Of a stretch of DNA of 64,000 bases, positions 56,801-64,000 are shown piece by piece. A model generated the notes under the pieces. The model did not search any database, was not told the origin of the DNA, and worked only from the letters and a program-made list of their open reading frames with translations. This DNA is from Amycolatopsis sp. MtRt-6. GTDB taxonomy: Bacteria > Actinomycetota > Actinomycetes > Mycobacteriales > Pseudonocardiaceae. Position 1 is the first letter of the stretch, and every line of letters begins with the position of its first letter. The stretch spans positions 186,001-250,000 of the forward strand of contig NZ_JADWPD010000006.1 in the NCBI RefSeq assembly GCF_017308975.1. Reading direction: 5' to 3'. Both the position numbers and the translations under genes were made by a program.

Positions 56801-58020
56801 CGTTGCGGGAGGGCGAAGCGGATTTCGCGGGCCAGGGGTGGGTCGAGGGCCGTGCAGAGCGTGTCGATTTCGGCCGCCAGGGGCGGGGGTGGGGTGGTGT
56901 AGGTGGCCGCCGAGTGGGCCAGCCAGGCGTGGATGTCCTGGTGGGCGTCGGGGGCCAGGTCCGGGTCGCGCAGCAGGGTGAGGTCGGTGTGGAGGCGCAG
57001 CCAGGTGTCGCGGTCGCGGAGGAGGGCGACGGCCGCGCGTCGCGTGTGGATCGGGTGGCCGGGGGACAGGAGGGCGCGCAGCGTCGGGACGTCGACCAGG
57101 GTGGGCTTGCCGCGCAGGAACGTCACCACCTGCCTGACCACCGACGGCGACGGGTCCGTCAGCAACGGCGGTACCGAAGCCGACTCCGGGGCGATCCGGC
57201 GCAGGCCGCGGACCGCCGCCCGGCGGATCCGGGGGCGGTCGTCGGCGAGGTGCCCCTCCAGGAACGCAGCGTCGGCGGCGGTCCCCGTTTCGCCGAGCCC
57301 GGCGACCGCGCCGAACGAGACCGGCGAACCGCGGTAGTGCGCCGCCGGGTCCGGGACGAGTACCTGGGCCATCGTGCGCACGGCCGACGACCGGTCCGCG
57401 AGGTGGGCCACGGCGGCTTCGGGACCGAGCAGCGTCAACGCCCGCACCCGGACCTTCGGTGCCCCGGCCGCCAGCAGCTCCTCGACGCACTCGCCGCGGT
57501 CGAGCAGCGCGTTGCCGCAGATCGCACGCACCACGAAGTCGGGGTGCGTGGCAGCGATCTCCAGCAGCCGCTCGCGCGACAGCAGCCCGAGCGCCTCGCG
57601 GTGGACCCAGCGACGGCTTTCCCGGTCGTCCGACGCCAAGGCGGAGTCGAGCACACTCGGCAGTGCGTCGCGCAGCAGCGTGGTCATCCAGTCGTCGACC
57701 TGACGTCGTCGCAGGACACTGATCAGCGGCAGCATCGCGCGCAGTACCGAATCGTCCAGTTCGGACGGAACAACCGACCGGGCGAGCTCCCGTACCGGCC
57801 GCACCCAGTCGACGCACCGGATCAGCAGCAGCGGCAGCGCTTCGGGGTCGGTGCTGACCGCGAGCCGCCGGACCGCCGCCTCGCGCTCGTGACCGTCCGG
57901 CGAGCAAGCAGCGATCGCCAGTGCTTCCCGTGCGGTACGGCGCCCGCCGCGGTACCGCCACTCCCGCCGCACGGCGAGGTCGAACTCGACCCACTGCCGC
58001 ACGTCCTCGAAAACGATCAT
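56794..58020 (-). CDS. HEAT-repeat protein
   Basis: A 408-residue soluble protein made of helical repeats such as DRPRIRRAAVRGLRRIAPES and HPDFVVRAICGNALL, the two-helix pattern of HEAT or PBS-lyase-type repeats. There is no signal peptide or catalytic motif. Such proteins usually bind partners. It starts with an ATG at 58020 directly after the hisS terminator. Function unknown. Confidence 0.8.
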   Translation of the reverse strand: MIVFEDVRQWVEFDLAVRREWRYRGGRRTAREALAIAACSPDGHEREAAVRRLAVSTDPEALPLLLIRCVDWVRPVRELARSVVPSELDDSVLRAMLPLISVLRRRQVDDWMTTLLRDALPSVLDSALASDDRESRRWVHREALGLLSRERLLEIAATHPDFVVRAICGNALLDRGECVEELLAAGAPKVRVRALTLLGPEAAVAHLADRSSAVRTMAQVLVPDPAAHYRGSPVSFGAVAGLGETGTAADAAFLEGHLADDRPRIRRAAVRGLRRIAPESASVPPLLTDPSPSVVRQVVTFLRGKPTLVDVPTLRALLSPGHPIHTRRAAVALLRDRDTWLRLHTDLTLLRDPDLAPDAHQDIHAWLAHSAATYTTPPPPLAAEIDTLCTALDPPLAREIRFALPQRP

Positions 58021-58028
58021 CGGTCCAC

Positions 58029-58066
58029 CCCCTCCGGGGCCCAGGATGCCCCGGGCCCCGGAGGGG
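58029..58066 (-). terminator. Terminator of hisS
   Basis: A perfect 14-bp stem (58029-58042 with 58053-58066) and 10-nt loop, 12 nt after the hisS stop codon and just upstream of the HEAT gene start. Confidence 0.92.
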
Positions 58067-58078
58067 AGGCGAACCGAT

Positions 58079-59368
58079 TTACGCCAGCAGCGCCCGCACC
58101 GCCGCGGCGGCGTCGGCGATCGCGACCGGGTTCTGCTCCCGCGTCGCCAGGCTCCGGACCGTCACGTTCCCCGCCGCCCAGTCCTCCTGGCCGACGATCA
58201 CCACCGCGACCGCGCCCGCCTTGTCCGCACGGGTCAGCTCCTTGCCGAGCTTGCGGTGCTCGATCGGCGTCGACGTCCGCAGCCCGGCGGCCCGCAGCGA
58301 CGCCGCCACCGAACGAGCCTCGTCCGAGAGGTCCTCGGTCACCGGGATCACCATGACGTCGACCTCGCTGCGCGGGGCCGGCGTCAGGCCGTGCGTGTCG
58401 AGGAAGTCGATCAGCGTCACGTCGCCCATGCCGAACCCGATGCCCGGGATCTGCTGCGGCGTGAACATCGACGCGAGGTCGCTGTAGCGGCCGCCGCCGA
58501 AGAGGGCGCGGCGGTTCTCCGGCGAGGTGTCGAAGACCTCGAACACGGTCGACGTGTAGTACGCCAGCCCGCGCACGATCATCGGCTCGTACTTCACCAG
58601 CGATCCGGCGCTGCTCCGCAGCACGCGGACCAGGTTGGACTGTTCCCGCACCTCGGACGGCAGCTCGTCGAGCAGCGCCTCGCCCGCGTCGAGCGTCTCG
58701 GCCAGCTTCTCGAACTGCTTGTCCGACAACCCGATCTCGCCCGCGTTCTCCGCCAGCTTCTCGCGCGGGTACTTCTCCCAGCGGTCGACGAGCGCGAACA
58801 CCTGGGCCAGGTGGTCGGCCGACACCCCGGCGACGTCGGTGAGCGCCGACGTCAGCAGGTTCCGGTCGTTGACGCGCAGCACGAACATGTCCGGCGTCGC
58901 GCCCAGCGCGGCCATCATGTCGTGCACCAGCTCGAAGATCTCGATCTCGCAGTTGGCGCTGTCCGAGCCGAAGATGTCCGCGTTGATCTGCCAGTGCTCG
59001 CGCACGCGGCCGCGCTGCGGGGCCTCGTACCGGTGGCAGTTCGGGTGGCTGTACCAGCGGACCGGGAACGACAGCGACTTCGCGCTCCCGGCGATCATCC
59101 GCGCCACCGTCGGCGTCATCTCCGGGCGCAGCGCCAGCCGCCGCCCGCTCTTGTCGGTGAGCGTGTACAGCTGCTTGTCCGCGATCTCCTGACCGGACTT
59201 CCGCTCGTAGATCTCGGCCGGCTCGAGGATCGGGCCGTCGTAGCGGAGGAAACCGCGGCGCTCGAGGACGTCGTAGAGATGACCGAACACCTGGGTACGC
59301 ACGGACATTTCGGCGGGCAGGAAGTCCCGGAGCCCCTTGGAGGGCGCGGTCGGCAGGTATTCAGGCAC
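58079..59368 (-). CDS. hisS: Histidine--tRNA ligase, atypical form
   Basis: A 429-residue class II synthetase. Motif 2 is present as RYEAPQRGRVREHWQINADIFG. The His-binding loop reads VRGLAYYTSTVFEV (classical RGLDYYTGTVFE), and motif 3 reads GIGFGMGDVTLIDFL instead of the usual GMER-type. The C-terminal anticodon domain is RSEVDVMVIPVTED onward. This is the GMGD-type HisRS found in scattered bacteria, not the usual actinobacterial one. It may be a second copy or an acquired replacement. Lone gene with a strong terminator. Confidence 0.88.
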   Translation of the reverse strand: MPEYLPTAPSKGLRDFLPAEMSVRTQVFGHLYDVLERRGFLRYDGPILEPAEIYERKSGQEIADKQLYTLTDKSGRRLALRPEMTPTVARMIAGSAKSLSFPVRWYSHPNCHRYEAPQRGRVREHWQINADIFGSDSANCEIEIFELVHDMMAALGATPDMFVLRVNDRNLLTSALTDVAGVSADHLAQVFALVDRWEKYPREKLAENAGEIGLSDKQFEKLAETLDAGEALLDELPSEVREQSNLVRVLRSSAGSLVKYEPMIVRGLAYYTSTVFEVFDTSPENRRALFGGGRYSDLASMFTPQQIPGIGFGMGDVTLIDFLDTHGLTPAPRSEVDVMVIPVTEDLSDEARSVAASLRAAGLRTSTPIEHRKLGKELTRADKAGAVAVVIVGQEDWAAGNVTVRSLATREQNPVAIADAAAAVRALLA

Positions 59369-59391
59369 GTCACCAGCTTAACGACCGGCAC

Positions 59392-59781
59392 TCAGGCGAA
59401 AGCGACCCCGTACGCCGTGAGCAGCGTGGCCGCGCCCAGGAGCACCGCGCCGGCGGATGTCATGCGCCCGCCGAGTTTGCCTCTGCCGGGGATCAGGTGC
59501 AGGAAGAAGCCACCCGACTGGGCGAGGATGCCGAACAGCAGCAGGAAGCAGCCGATCCACAACGTCGTGTCCGGCAGCGTCGTGCGGCTCAGGATCTGCA
59601 GCGCGACCAGGGCGAGGATCAGCAGGACGCCGGCGTGCGCGTGGCCGGCGCGGAACATCGCGCGCTGGTGCTCGGTCAGCTTGCGGTCGCGCATCACACC
59701 CATCAGCGCGTAGCCGCCGTACATCACGGTCGGCAGCGACACCAGCGCGATCACCGTGAACAGCTGGGTGGGTCCGTGCAT
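59392..59781 (-). CDS. Four-helix membrane protein of unknown function
   Basis: A 129-residue protein with four membrane helices. The N-terminal TVMYGGYALMGVMRDRKLTEHQRAMFRAGHAHAGVLLI puts a His-rich stretch (RAGHAHAG) at the start of helix 2. GAG lies before the ATG, and an operator-like palindrome sits 34 bp upstream. I do not recognise the family. Confidence 0.75.
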   Translation of the reverse strand: MHGPTQLFTVIALVSLPTVMYGGYALMGVMRDRKLTEHQRAMFRAGHAHAGVLLILALVALQILSRTTLPDTTLWIGCFLLLFGILAQSGGFFLHLIPGRGKLGGRMTSAGAVLLGAATLLTAYGVAFA

Positions 59782-59814
59782 CGGGGAGCTCCTTCGAGGT
59801 GGGGTGGCGTAACG

Positions 59815-59840
59815 GTAACACTGTTTTAAAACGCTGTCAC
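59815..59840. promoter_or_regulatory. Operator-like palindrome upstream of the four-helix membrane protein
   Basis: A 26-bp imperfect palindrome centred on TTTTAAAA (59815-59840), 10 of 13 positions matching. It is AT-rich in a GC-rich setting. It probably binds a dimeric repressor that controls the minus-strand membrane gene. A second perfect palindrome, TCCCCGATCGGGGA (59853-59866), lies just before the amidohydrolase stop. Confidence 0.6.
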
Positions 59841-59867
59841 CAAACGGGGCATTCCCCGATCGGGGAC

Positions 59868-61034
59868 CTAGGCGGGCCGGCCCTGGGCCAGCACCAGCAG
59901 CGGGTTGCGGAGCGCGGCGAGCGACGCGAGCGGGTCGCCTTCGACGACCAGGACGTCCGCCGCGAGCCCGGCTTCGAGCCGTCCGGTGACGGCACCCAGC
60001 CCCAGCCCGGCCGCGCTGTCCTCGGTCGCGATCTCCAGGATCCGGCGCCGGGGGAAGCCGAGCCATTCGTAGAGCTCCAGCGCGCCGACCGGGTCGTCGA
60101 ACACCGAGCCCGGCAGGCCCGCGTCGGTCCCGGCCAGCAGCCGGACGCCGTGCTCTTCCAGCCACGGCAGCCGCCCGTACATCGCCTGCGCGACGTCGTC
60201 GCCGAGCTTCTCGACGATCGTCCGCCAGTTGCGGCTGCTCGTCGAGCACGCCGAGATGCCGTCGGCCGCCATCCGCTCGGCCACGTGCGTGCGGCGGTCG
60301 AAGGAGCGCGGCCCGGTCAGGAAGCTGCAGTGCTCGACCGTCGACACCCCGGCCTCGACGGCGGCCTCGATCGCGTCGGCGCCGTGGGCGTGCGCGGCCA
60401 CCGGCAACCCGTGCGACGCCGCGTGCGCGACGATCAGCGACAGCTGCCGCGCGTCGAACTGCGACTCCCACATGTCGGCGCCGCCCTCGGTGATCTGGCC
60501 GCCGCTGGCCATCACCTTGATCACGTCCGCGCCCGCGGCCGCGTTTGAGTCGATCAGGGCGCGGATTTCGCCGTCGGACGCCGTTTCGCCGCCGAAAAAG
60601 TGACAATGCCCGCCCGGCACGGTGATCGGCGGGCCCGACACGAGCAGCCGCGGTGCCGCGGAACCCTCGAACGAGCGCCGGACGGCCGCGCCGAGGTGCC
60701 CGCGGTCGCCGAGGTCCCGCACGGTGGTGACGCCGCTGCGCAGCATCGCCGTCAGCCGCGAGCGCGCGCCGTCCAGCGGGTCGCCGCCTTCGGAGAAGTG
60801 GGCCAGCATCTCGCGGGACGCGTCGAACGCCAGGTGCACGTGGACGTTGAAGAGCCCGGCCAGCGCGGTCCCGGTGGGGAAGTCGTGCCGGGTCGCGCCG
60901 GGCGCGGCCCGCGCGACGACGTCCGCGCGCGGGCCGGCCGCGACGAGCACGCCGTCGCGCACCAGCACGGCGCCGTCGCGCACCGGCGCGGAAGGCCGCG
61001 GCAGCACCCGGCCGGCGGTGATCAGGGTGTCCAC
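59868..61034 (-). CDS. Amidohydrolase-family metal-dependent hydrolase
   Basis: A 388-residue TIM-barrel hydrolase. Metal ligands are HVH in FNVHVHLAF, the bridging Lys in DVIKVMASGG, His in AHAHG and VEHC, and the Asp in AGTDAGLPG. The C-terminal RLEAGLAADVLVVEGDP is typical of imidazolonepropionase/prolidase-like amidohydrolases. The substrate is unknown. It starts 1 nt after the MAB_1171c gene's stop, so it belongs to the XRE-ImmA operon. Confidence 0.9.
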   Translation of the reverse strand: MDTLITAGRVLPRPSAPVRDGAVLVRDGVLVAAGPRADVVARAAPGATRHDFPTGTALAGLFNVHVHLAFDASREMLAHFSEGGDPLDGARSRLTAMLRSGVTTVRDLGDRGHLGAAVRRSFEGSAAPRLLVSGPPITVPGGHCHFFGGETASDGEIRALIDSNAAAGADVIKVMASGGQITEGGADMWESQFDARQLSLIVAHAASHGLPVAAHAHGADAIEAAVEAGVSTVEHCSFLTGPRSFDRRTHVAERMAADGISACSTSSRNWRTIVEKLGDDVAQAMYGRLPWLEEHGVRLLAGTDAGLPGSVFDDPVGALELYEWLGFPRRRILEIATEDSAAGLGLGAVTGRLEAGLAADVLVVEGDPLASLAALRNPLLVLAQGRPA

Positions 61035-61035
61035 G

Positions 61036-62145
61036 TCACTTCCCGTTCGCCATCGCGGCCGACAGCGCCAGCAGCGGCCGGACGTCGGATTCGATGTCGT
61101 CCGCCCCGGCGGGCAGGACCTGCTTGGCGCGGCCGTCGCTGGCCTCGCCGGCCGCGTGCCGCCGCAGCGCCGCCCGCAACACCGCCGCCGCGGCAGCGGG
61201 GTCTTCGGCGACGACCGCGCCGAAGTTCGCGTCCAGGTACGGCGACAGCTGCACCAGGCCGTCCCGGATCTCGATCACCCGGCGGTAGCGGACCCGGTTG
61301 ACGCCACCGCGCCGTCGCGGCGGGGTCCGCAGCACGATGCTGGGGAACGCCTCGACCAGGACCGTCCACAAGGGAGCGAGAGCCGCGTGTTCCCGCCGGT
61401 GCTGACGGCGGCGGCGCAGCGCCGAAACCCGCGCCCGCACCCCGGGGTAGGTGACGCCGGCGAGGAAGAGCATCCCGCCGGCGATCACGAACGGGACGCC
61501 GAGCAGCAGCAGGATCTTCACGACGGGGCCGAACACCCACGCCACCACGATGTACAGCGCGCGGCAGATGCTGCCGACGGCCGCGCCGGCCAGGCCGATC
61601 GCGCTCAGCCGCAGCCCGATCCGCAGATTCCGGTCCGCCACCCGCAGATACCGCAGGATCCAGGCCGCGCAGGCGATGAGGCCGTAGATCAGGTACAGCC
61701 CGGCGCCGAGGTAGAAGACCGCGACCCCGCTGTCGTGGATGGTCGACGGCCCCAGCGGCAGCCCGCGCAGCTCCGGCCGCGTCAGGTCCATCGCGACGAT
61801 CATCAGGGTGATCGCCGCCGCCAGCGGGATCAGCTCGACGACCACCCGGCGGTACCGGCGCGGGCCGATCGCCGAGCCGAGGAAGAAGATCACCAGCGCG
61901 CAGAGGCCGCACGCCAGCAGCGCGTTGTTCGCCACCCGGGCCGCGCCCCGGCCCAGCAGTGCGTCGACTTCGTCGGACAACACCGGTTGCTGCAACAGGA
62001 ACGCCGCCGCGAACCCGGCCACGCACGCGGTGACGGCCCAGTTCGGCACGGTCGGCGCGCGCGTCACCTGGTAGATCCGCCACGCCAAGGCGGCGGCGAA
62101 CAGCACCATCGCGATCAGGTTGACGGGACTGAAAAGCGTGCTCAC
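61036..62145 (-). CDS. MAB_1171c-family membrane protein
   Basis: A 369-residue protein with seven membrane helices in the first 240 residues, then a basic stretch (ARVSALRRRRQHRREH) and a cytosolic domain of about 120 residues (RTPPRRRGGVNRVRYRRVIEIRDGLVQLSPYLD). This is the layout of the actinobacterial MAB_1171c putative transporter family. The GTG start overlaps the metalloprotease stop by four bases, which ties it to that gene. It may act as a receptor or transporter; this is inference. Confidence 0.82.
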   Translation of the reverse strand: MSTLFSPVNLIAMVLFAAALAWRIYQVTRAPTVPNWAVTACVAGFAAAFLLQQPVLSDEVDALLGRGAARVANNALLACGLCALVIFFLGSAIGPRRYRRVVVELIPLAAAITLMIVAMDLTRPELRGLPLGPSTIHDSGVAVFYLGAGLYLIYGLIACAAWILRYLRVADRNLRIGLRLSAIGLAGAAVGSICRALYIVVAWVFGPVVKILLLLGVPFVIAGGMLFLAGVTYPGVRARVSALRRRRQHRREHAALAPLWTVLVEAFPSIVLRTPPRRRGGVNRVRYRRVIEIRDGLVQLSPYLDANFGAVVAEDPAAAAAVLRAALRRHAAGEASDGRAKQVLPAGADDIESDVRPLLALSAAMANGK

Positions 62146-62663
62146 AACCACCCTTGGTGATCGCCGAGCGCCCCCTGGATCCGGCGGAGATCCCGGTCCG
62201 CGGCGCGCCGGGGGATCGTGTAGTTCAGGACCGACGCCCATTCGAGGATGATCGTCGCGACCGTTTCGGCTTCCCACTCGTGCGCGTCATCGTAGGACGA
62301 ACGGCGCAGGGCGCGGTGTACGGCATCCGGGTCAAGATCGGGAGCGGGCCCGCGCAGGAAGTCCGACGGCTCGGCGTCGCCGTGCGGGTGGTGATCGGCC
62401 AGCATGTGCCCGAGCTCGTGCAGGATGATGTGGTCCTGGTGCGATTTCGTCGTCTCGGCCTGGTAGAAGATGTAGTCCGCGGCCGACGTCGCGATCCAGC
62501 AGCCGAACGGCCCCGGCACTTCGAGCGGGTACGCCAGCAGCCGGATCGGCTTCCCGCGCCGCTCGCCCAGCCGCGCGCACAGCACCTCGACGTCCAGCGG
62601 CGGCCCGATGTCCAGTTCCTTGAGCAGCTTCCGGCAGCGGCGGCGCAGCTCGCGCTCCTTCAT
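62142..62663 (-). CDS. ImmA/IrrE-family metallopeptidase
   Basis: A 173-residue protein with the zincin motif HELGH (H82, E83, H86) and a downstream Glu in AHEWEAETVA as third ligand. Relatives cleave a repressor (ImmA acting on ImmR, IrrE acting on DdrO) when triggered. Here the XRE regulator gene lies immediately upstream with a four-base overlap, so that regulator is the probable substrate. Length and motif fit an active enzyme. Confidence 0.92.
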   Translation of the reverse strand: MKERELRRRCRKLLKELDIGPPLDVEVLCARLGERRGKPIRLLAYPLEVPGPFGCWIATSAADYIFYQAETTKSHQDHIILHELGHMLADHHPHGDAEPSDFLRGPAPDLDPDAVHRALRRSSYDDAHEWEAETVATIILEWASVLNYTIPRRAADRDLRRIQGALGDHQGWL

Positions 62664-63070
62664 CGCCCGGGTTCCCCCGGGCCCTCCGGACTCCGGCCCT
62701 CGCGTTCGGCCCGCTCGTAGCGTTCGACGAGCTCCAGCAGGTCCATCACCTGCCGGCGGCCCCGCGGGGACAGTTCCTGCGCCCGCATCGCCATCAGCTG
62801 GGCCTCACCCGCCGGTGCCGCCGCCTCTTCGTCGAAGAAGTACGTCACCGGCACGCCGAACAGCCTCGCCAGCGCCTCGACGTAGTGGATCTTCGGGTTG
62901 ACCCGCTTGCCGGTGGCGAGCTGCTGCAAGTAGGCGGGCGACATCGCCGGCCCGCCCGCCCGCTCGACGGCGGCCGAGATCTCGCGATAGCTGTGCGGTG
63001 CCCGGCCGTCGACGCGGGCAGCCTCGATCAGGGCGCTCAGGCGCTCCGCGAAGGTGCGTTCCCGTGCCAT
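62660..63070 (-). CDS. XRE-family transcriptional regulator
   Basis: A 136-residue protein. SYREISAAVERAGGPAMSPAYLQQLATGKRVNPKIHYVEALARLFGV is a helix-turn-helix domain of XRE type. The C-terminal part is helical (RRQVMDLLELVERYERAER) with a cleavable-looking Ala-rich linker EEAAAPAGEAQ. It leads the operon with the ImmA peptidase, the membrane protein and the amidohydrolase. It probably represses its own promoter, where an inverted repeat is visible. Confidence 0.92.
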   Translation of the reverse strand: MARERTFAERLSALIEAARVDGRAPHSYREISAAVERAGGPAMSPAYLQQLATGKRVNPKIHYVEALARLFGVPVTYFFDEEAAAPAGEAQLMAMRAQELSPRGRRQVMDLLELVERYERAEREGRSPEGPGEPGR

Positions 63071-63114
63071 CTCCACCCCCTGGGAATCCAGCCGCGGAAA
63101 ACTATAGCCACAAG

Positions 63115-63153
63115 CCACTGTACGCACATGTTGACAGCCGTCGTATGCAGTGG
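63115..63153. promoter_or_regulatory. Putative XRE operator
   Basis: CCACTGTACG (63115-63124) faces CGTATGCAGTGG (63142-63153): perfect CCACTG/CAGTGG ends with near-matching inner bases. It lies 45 bp upstream of the XRE start. TATAGT at about 63101-63106 on the minus strand is a candidate -10. Confidence 0.5.
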
Positions 63154-63168
63154 TTTACAGTTGGCTCG

Positions 63169-63223
63169 CCTCTCGCCTGGCTCTCCGTGCCCTGGGGGTG
63201 CACGGAAGGGCTCAGGCGAGAGG
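63169..63223. other. 55-nt hairpin-forming element in the XRE upstream region
   Basis: Outer 11-bp perfect stem (63169-63179 with 63213-63223), then an inner stem with CTCCGTGC pairing to GCACGGA. It may be a structured leader RNA or a terminator from the neighbouring flavodoxin-like gene. Confidence 0.6.
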
Positions 63224-63274
63224 TTGTCGCGCCTTCGACTCGTCATGATCGGCCGTCTGTAGTACGCTTCACAC

Positions 63275-63308
63275 GTCAAGGTTGATCGCCCTCGGGCGAA
63301 CCCTTGAC
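63275..63308 (-). terminator. Terminator of the flavodoxin-like gene
   Basis: A stem-loop with GTCAAGG (63275-63281) and CCTTGAC (63302-63308) plus an inner CGCCC/GGGCG pair. It lies about 70 nt downstream of the minus-strand gene's stop codon. Confidence 0.55.
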
Positions 63309-63375
63309 CACGGCCTGTTGCCGGAGGTCGACCCCCAGGGCTTCCGGTGACAGGCCCCCTTATTTCCCCTGCTGG

Positions 63376-63828
63376 TCAGTTCATCAGCGTCGCGGCCAGC
63401 GTGCCGCCCAATTCGGCGCATGCCTCGAAAGTTCTTTTGTCCGGTTCGCCCGTTGTGATGACCGGTTCCGCCGCTTTGGTCCAGGCCAACCCCGTCGTGA
63501 TGGCCAGCAACTGCCGTTCCGTGCCCGAAGTGTCGCTGTTCCCGTGGATCCAGTACCCGAACGGGCGACCTCGCGTCTCGTCCAGGCACGGGTAGTAGAT
63601 CGTGTCGAAGAAGTGCTTGAGCGCGCCGCTCATGCTGCCCAGGTTCGCCGGCGTGCCCAGCAGGTAGCCGTCGGCCGCCAGGACGTCGGTGACCGTGGCC
63701 GCCAGCGCCGCGCGGCGGACCACCTCCACCCCTTCGATGTCCGGGTGCGTCGCGCCCGCCACCACCGCCTCGAACAGCGCCTGCGTCGACGGCGACGGCG
63801 TGTGGTGCACGATCAGCAACCTCGGCAT
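63376..63828 (-). CDS. Flavodoxin-like NAD(P)H-dependent FMN oxidoreductase
   Basis: A 150-residue flavodoxin-fold protein. The FMN phosphate loop region is LLIVHHTPSPSTQALFEAV, and LLGTPANLGSMSGALKHFFD is the conserved second flavin-binding loop. It belongs to the NADPH-dependent FMN reductase group. The ATG overlaps the stop codon of the upstream phosphohexomutase gene by one base, so the two are coupled. Confidence 0.85.
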   Translation of the reverse strand: MPRLLIVHHTPSPSTQALFEAVVAGATHPDIEGVEVVRRAALAATVTDVLAADGYLLGTPANLGSMSGALKHFFDTIYYPCLDETRGRPFGYWIHGNSDTSGTERQLLAITTGLAWTKAAEPVITTGEPDKRTFEACAELGGTLAATLMN

Positions 63829-64000
63829 CAGGCCAGCAGCTCCTCGACGTCCGCCCGCAACGCCGTCAGCCGCTCCTGCGCGTCGGCGCGAACACTCGCG
63901 ACCACCTGCAGGTACGCCTTCAGCTTCGGTTCGGTCCCCGACGGCCGCACGACCACGCGCACCCCCTCACCGGTCAGCCGCACGACGTCGGCGTCCGGCA
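63828..64000 (-). CDS. Phosphohexomutase C-terminus (partial)
   Basis: The last 57 codons of a phosphomannomutase/phosphoglucomutase, cut by the window edge. VRPSGTEPKLKAYLQVV is the C-terminal phosphate-binding loop that defines the family. The start and the phosphoserine centre lie outside the window. Its sugar preference cannot be told from this part. Confidence 0.88.
   Translation of the reverse strand, partial: PDADVVRLTGEGVRVVVRPSGTEPKLKAYLQVVASVRADAQERLTALRADVEELLA

Overview
The window is a stretch of high-GC actinobacterial chromosome. Frequent GTG starts, leaderless promoters, an SCO4848-type membrane protein next to a D,D-carboxypeptidase, an MAB_1171c-type membrane protein, paired P450/3Fe-4S ferredoxin genes and abundant short intergenic repeats fit the Pseudonocardiaceae, most probably Amycolatopsis. 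That genus-level guess is inference. About 62 protein genes are called. Most are ordinary core or metabolic genes. There is no rRNA, tRNA, CRISPR array or prophage, and only one insertion sequence.

Layout. 0-9.2 kb: an SH3-like protein, a 30-copy pentanucleotide repeat, an MBL hydrolase divergent from exonuclease III, trpS, a frameshifted kinase remnant, a YihY membrane protein, a D,D-carboxypeptidase, an SCO4848 protein and a secreted subtilase. 9.7-13.1 kb: succinate dehydrogenase sdhCDAB on the minus strand. 13.7-20.6 kb: a BMP-type nucleoside ABC importer fused in one operon with cdd and deoA. 20.7-28.6 kb: a coiled-coil protein, adenosine deaminase, an MFS transporter, an acidic protein and a DUF3516-type helicase. 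28.7-30.3 kb: an F420/NADP reductase-like gene, an HxlR regulator and a membrane protein. 30.5-35.7 kb: a SorC-type regulator divergent from a polyol dehydrogenase and a sugar ABC importer without an ATPase. 35.8-39.2 kb: ferredoxin and two tandem P450s under a divergent TetR. 39.3-41.2 kb: a GH12-like lipoprotein with an IS982 copy inserted exactly at its stop codon. 41.2-44.5 kb: deoC with two aldehyde dehydrogenase-family genes. 44.7-49.5 kb: a DUF1707 protein, a phosphatase, upp, a pentapeptide protein, TetR, MerR and an aldo-keto reductase. 49.6-56.7 kb: a tightly coupled oxidoreductase, P450-like and antiporter operon followed by a two-component system. 56.8-64 kb: a HEAT-repeat protein, an atypical HisRS, a small membrane protein, an XRE/ImmA/MAB_1171c/amidohydrolase operon, a flavodoxin-like gene and the end of a phosphohexomutase.

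The strongest functional theme is nucleoside salvage. Nucleoside uptake, cdd, deoA, add, deoC with aldehyde oxidation, and upp all lie within 33 kb, so deoxynucleosides could be taken up, deaminated, phosphorolysed and burned through acetaldehyde and glyceraldehyde-3-phosphate.

The less explained parts are these. (1) A six-gene oxidative locus at 49.6-56.7 kb contains a P450 homologue with eroded active-site motifs. (2) An XRE-ImmA-membrane protein-amidohydrolase operon lies at 59.9-63.1 kb. (3) Three arrays of a 21-bp tandem repeat each coincide with the TGA stop codon of a flanking gene. (4) A pair of diverged 127-bp intergenic elements keep nearly identical internal spacing and carry DnaA-box-like inverted pairs.
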